Assembly: GCF_003383095.1 (NCBI RefSeq)
Contig: NZ_PSYW01000002.1
Span: 1,054,001 to 1,118,000, forward strand
DNA: 64,000 nt
From: Haloferax sp. Atlit-12N
GTDB taxonomy: Archaea > Halobacteriota > Halobacteria > Halobacteriales > Haloferacaceae
Direction: 5' to 3'
Shown: positions 63,122-64,000 of the stretch, one piece after another
How the letters are laid out: the number at the start of each line of letters is the position of its first letter
Numbering within the stretch: position 1 is the stretch's first letter
Translations under genes and position numbers: made by a program
Notes under the pieces: generated by a model
The model's database searches: none
Told to the model about the DNA's origin: nothing
Seen by the model: the letters and a program-made list of their open reading frames with translations, nothing else

Positions 63122-63406
63122 ATGCCAGACCGAATCCTGAAGGTCAACGCCTACACGACGCTGGATCTCGTCGACGCGTCGGCGACGGGTCACGACTTCG
63201 AGGAGTCGGCGTTCGCGGTGTGTAACGTCACCTCGCCGCGGAAGCACCCCGACGAGATTACCCTCGAACTCGAACTCGACTGGACGCAACTCGACGCGCT
63301 CACGCCGCACGCGGACAAACTGACGCTGTCCCCCGAGGAGGCCCGGAAGCTCGCGGCCGACCTCGAAAAACACGCCGACCGCGTCGAAGCCGAACAGCAA
63401 GACTGA
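63122..63406 (+). CDS. Small haloarchaeal protein (DUF6360-like)
   Basis: A 94-residue protein. RILKVNAYTTLDLVDASATG, then a Cys in FAVCNVTSPRKHPDEI, and a C-terminal helix LSPEEARKLAADLEKHAD. I associate it with the DUF6360 label without certainty. Strands at the N-terminus and a C-terminal helix are predicted. Transcribed alone. Confidence 0.6.
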   Translation: MPDRILKVNAYTTLDLVDASATGHDFEESAFAVCNVTSPRKHPDEITLELELDWTQLDALTPHADKLTLSPEEARKLAADLEKHADRVEAEQQD

Positions 63407-63725
63407 CCGCCGCCTTCCGATTTTCGACGACGTTCGACGGCCCCCGAGCGGCGCGGCCGGCCGTGTAATCGCGCCGTTCTGTGACAACACCACCCATGAC
63501 AACTTCTAACCCAGTTTAGTCAACGAATCGTGGCAAACAGTGACTCGAACTGCGTATTCGTCCTGCAACGAGACCAATCGTTAGACATATGCCTTCGGAA
63601 GTCGCAGGATGTGTTGTGATACAGACGACGCCTCTACGCCGTCCACGCACCGAGCGTCGACCGCATTCCACCTCCCGCGCTCACCCGGCGAATCGAACGC
63701 CGGCCACAGCGCGGGGGGTGGTGGC
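63407..63725. other. Intergenic stretch before the EamA gene
   Basis: About 320 nt without a convincing gene. A perfect 6-bp hairpin ccggcg/cgccgg lies at 63685-63703 just before the EamA start. A 46-codon frame from the ATG at 63589 ends in a TGA overlapping the EamA GTG, but it is Arg/Pro-rich and doubtful. Confidence 0.3.
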
Positions 63726-64000
63726 GTGAGCCGTCACCGGACTCTCGTCCTCTTCGTCGCGGCCGCGGTGCTGTTCGGCACCTCCTTCGTCGGTATCAAG
63801 GCCGCCATCGGCTCGGTCCCACCGGTGCTGTTCGCCGCCTTCCGCGTCGACGTCGCCGCCGTCGTCCTCCTGACGCTCGTCGCCGTCCGCGGCGGCTACT
63901 GGCTCCCGCGGACCCGCGCCGACGCGCTCGGCATCCTCGCCAGCGCCGCGTTCGTCCTCGGGGCGAACAACGTGTTCCTCTTCCTCGGCCAGCAACACGC
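63726..64000 (+). CDS. EamA/DMT-superfamily transporter, truncated by the window end
   Basis: The first 91 residues from a GTG at 63726: MSRHRTLVLFVAAAVLFGTS, the usual EamA start with the first helix, then GIKAAIGSVPPVLFAAFRVD and two more helices. The frame is open to the window edge, so the rest lies outside. The substrate is unknown; it differs from the EamA protein at 48953. Confidence 0.75.
   Translation, partial: MSRHRTLVLFVAAAVLFGTSFVGIKAAIGSVPPVLFAAFRVDVAAVVLLTLVAVRGGYWLPRTRADALGILASAAFVLGANNVFLFLGQQH

Noticed and set aside
63589-63729. A 46-codon ORF overlapping the EamA start
   Set aside because: Although the stop overlaps the EamA GTG, the predicted peptide is Arg/Pro-rich and the hairpin before EamA lies inside it.

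Overview
The window is chromosomal DNA from a haloarchaeon, very probably a Haloferax. The reasons are the high GC content, strongly acidic proteins, Tat-type lipoprotein signals, many leaderless genes with a TATA-like box about 25-30 nt before the start codon, and archaeal information-processing genes (aIF2-gamma, Rpo7, Spt4, Kae1-Bud32, S24e, S19e, class I LysRS). Two proteins point to Haloferax itself: a PitA-type haem-binding protein with a long His-rich linker, and a MoaE with a MobB-like N-terminus whose two C-terminal lysines fall at residues 240 and 247.

Layout. 1-3600: a PhnP-like hydrolase, small membrane proteins, a possible PD-(D/E)XK-type protein and a Tat lipoprotein. 3800-9900: a core block with eif2g, a PIN nuclease, rpo7, spt4 and dephospho-CoA kinase, then S24e, the Kae1-Bud32 fusion and an ITPase. 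10000-14200: an ACT protein, a tiny-ORF plus PIN-like pair, and a tungstate ABC operon. 14250-14412 holds an orphan promoter, a Thr/Ile/Val-rich leaderless ORF and a terminator-like hairpin. 14500-19900: a TrkA-type protein, membrane proteins, a methyltransferase, an MFS transporter and a pectin methylesterase, ending at tRNA-Thr. 20100-23550: an enoyl-CoA hydratase, NAD synthetase, and tRNA-Gly(CCC) surrounded by partial copies of itself and short palindromes.

23650-29650 is a sugar-polymer region: a hexapeptide acyltransferase, a GH68 fructansucrase, a convergent GH32 fructosidase with an extra N-terminal domain, and an aldo/keto reductase. 29800-38900 holds a PhoX-like secreted protein, PitA, a PDZ-containing site-2 protease, a LURP-one protein and a PGF-CTERM-like surface protein. 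38900-49900 has lysS, pyrH, moaE, a small winged-helix-like protein in an AT-rich and C-rich setting, a second M50 protease, thiL, a flippase-like protein, S19e, PDCD5 and a PP-loop protein. 49900-57400 has hisS, uspA, truA, a HAD hydrolase, an M28 peptidase and pepF. 57400-58070 is a low-GC remnant next to tRNA-Lys(TTT). 58200-64000 has an M20 peptidase, tiny overlapping genes, a siroheme nitrite/sulfite reductase and the start of an EamA transporter.

Most of the window is ordinary housekeeping DNA. The parts most worth a second look are the tRNA-Gly fragment array, the orphan leader at 14257-14412, the GH68/GH32 pair, the PIN-like pair at 10852-11419, the duplicated pitA tail, and the non-coding stretches around the gene at 42868. 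No CRISPR array, intact insertion sequence, integrase or rRNA was seen.
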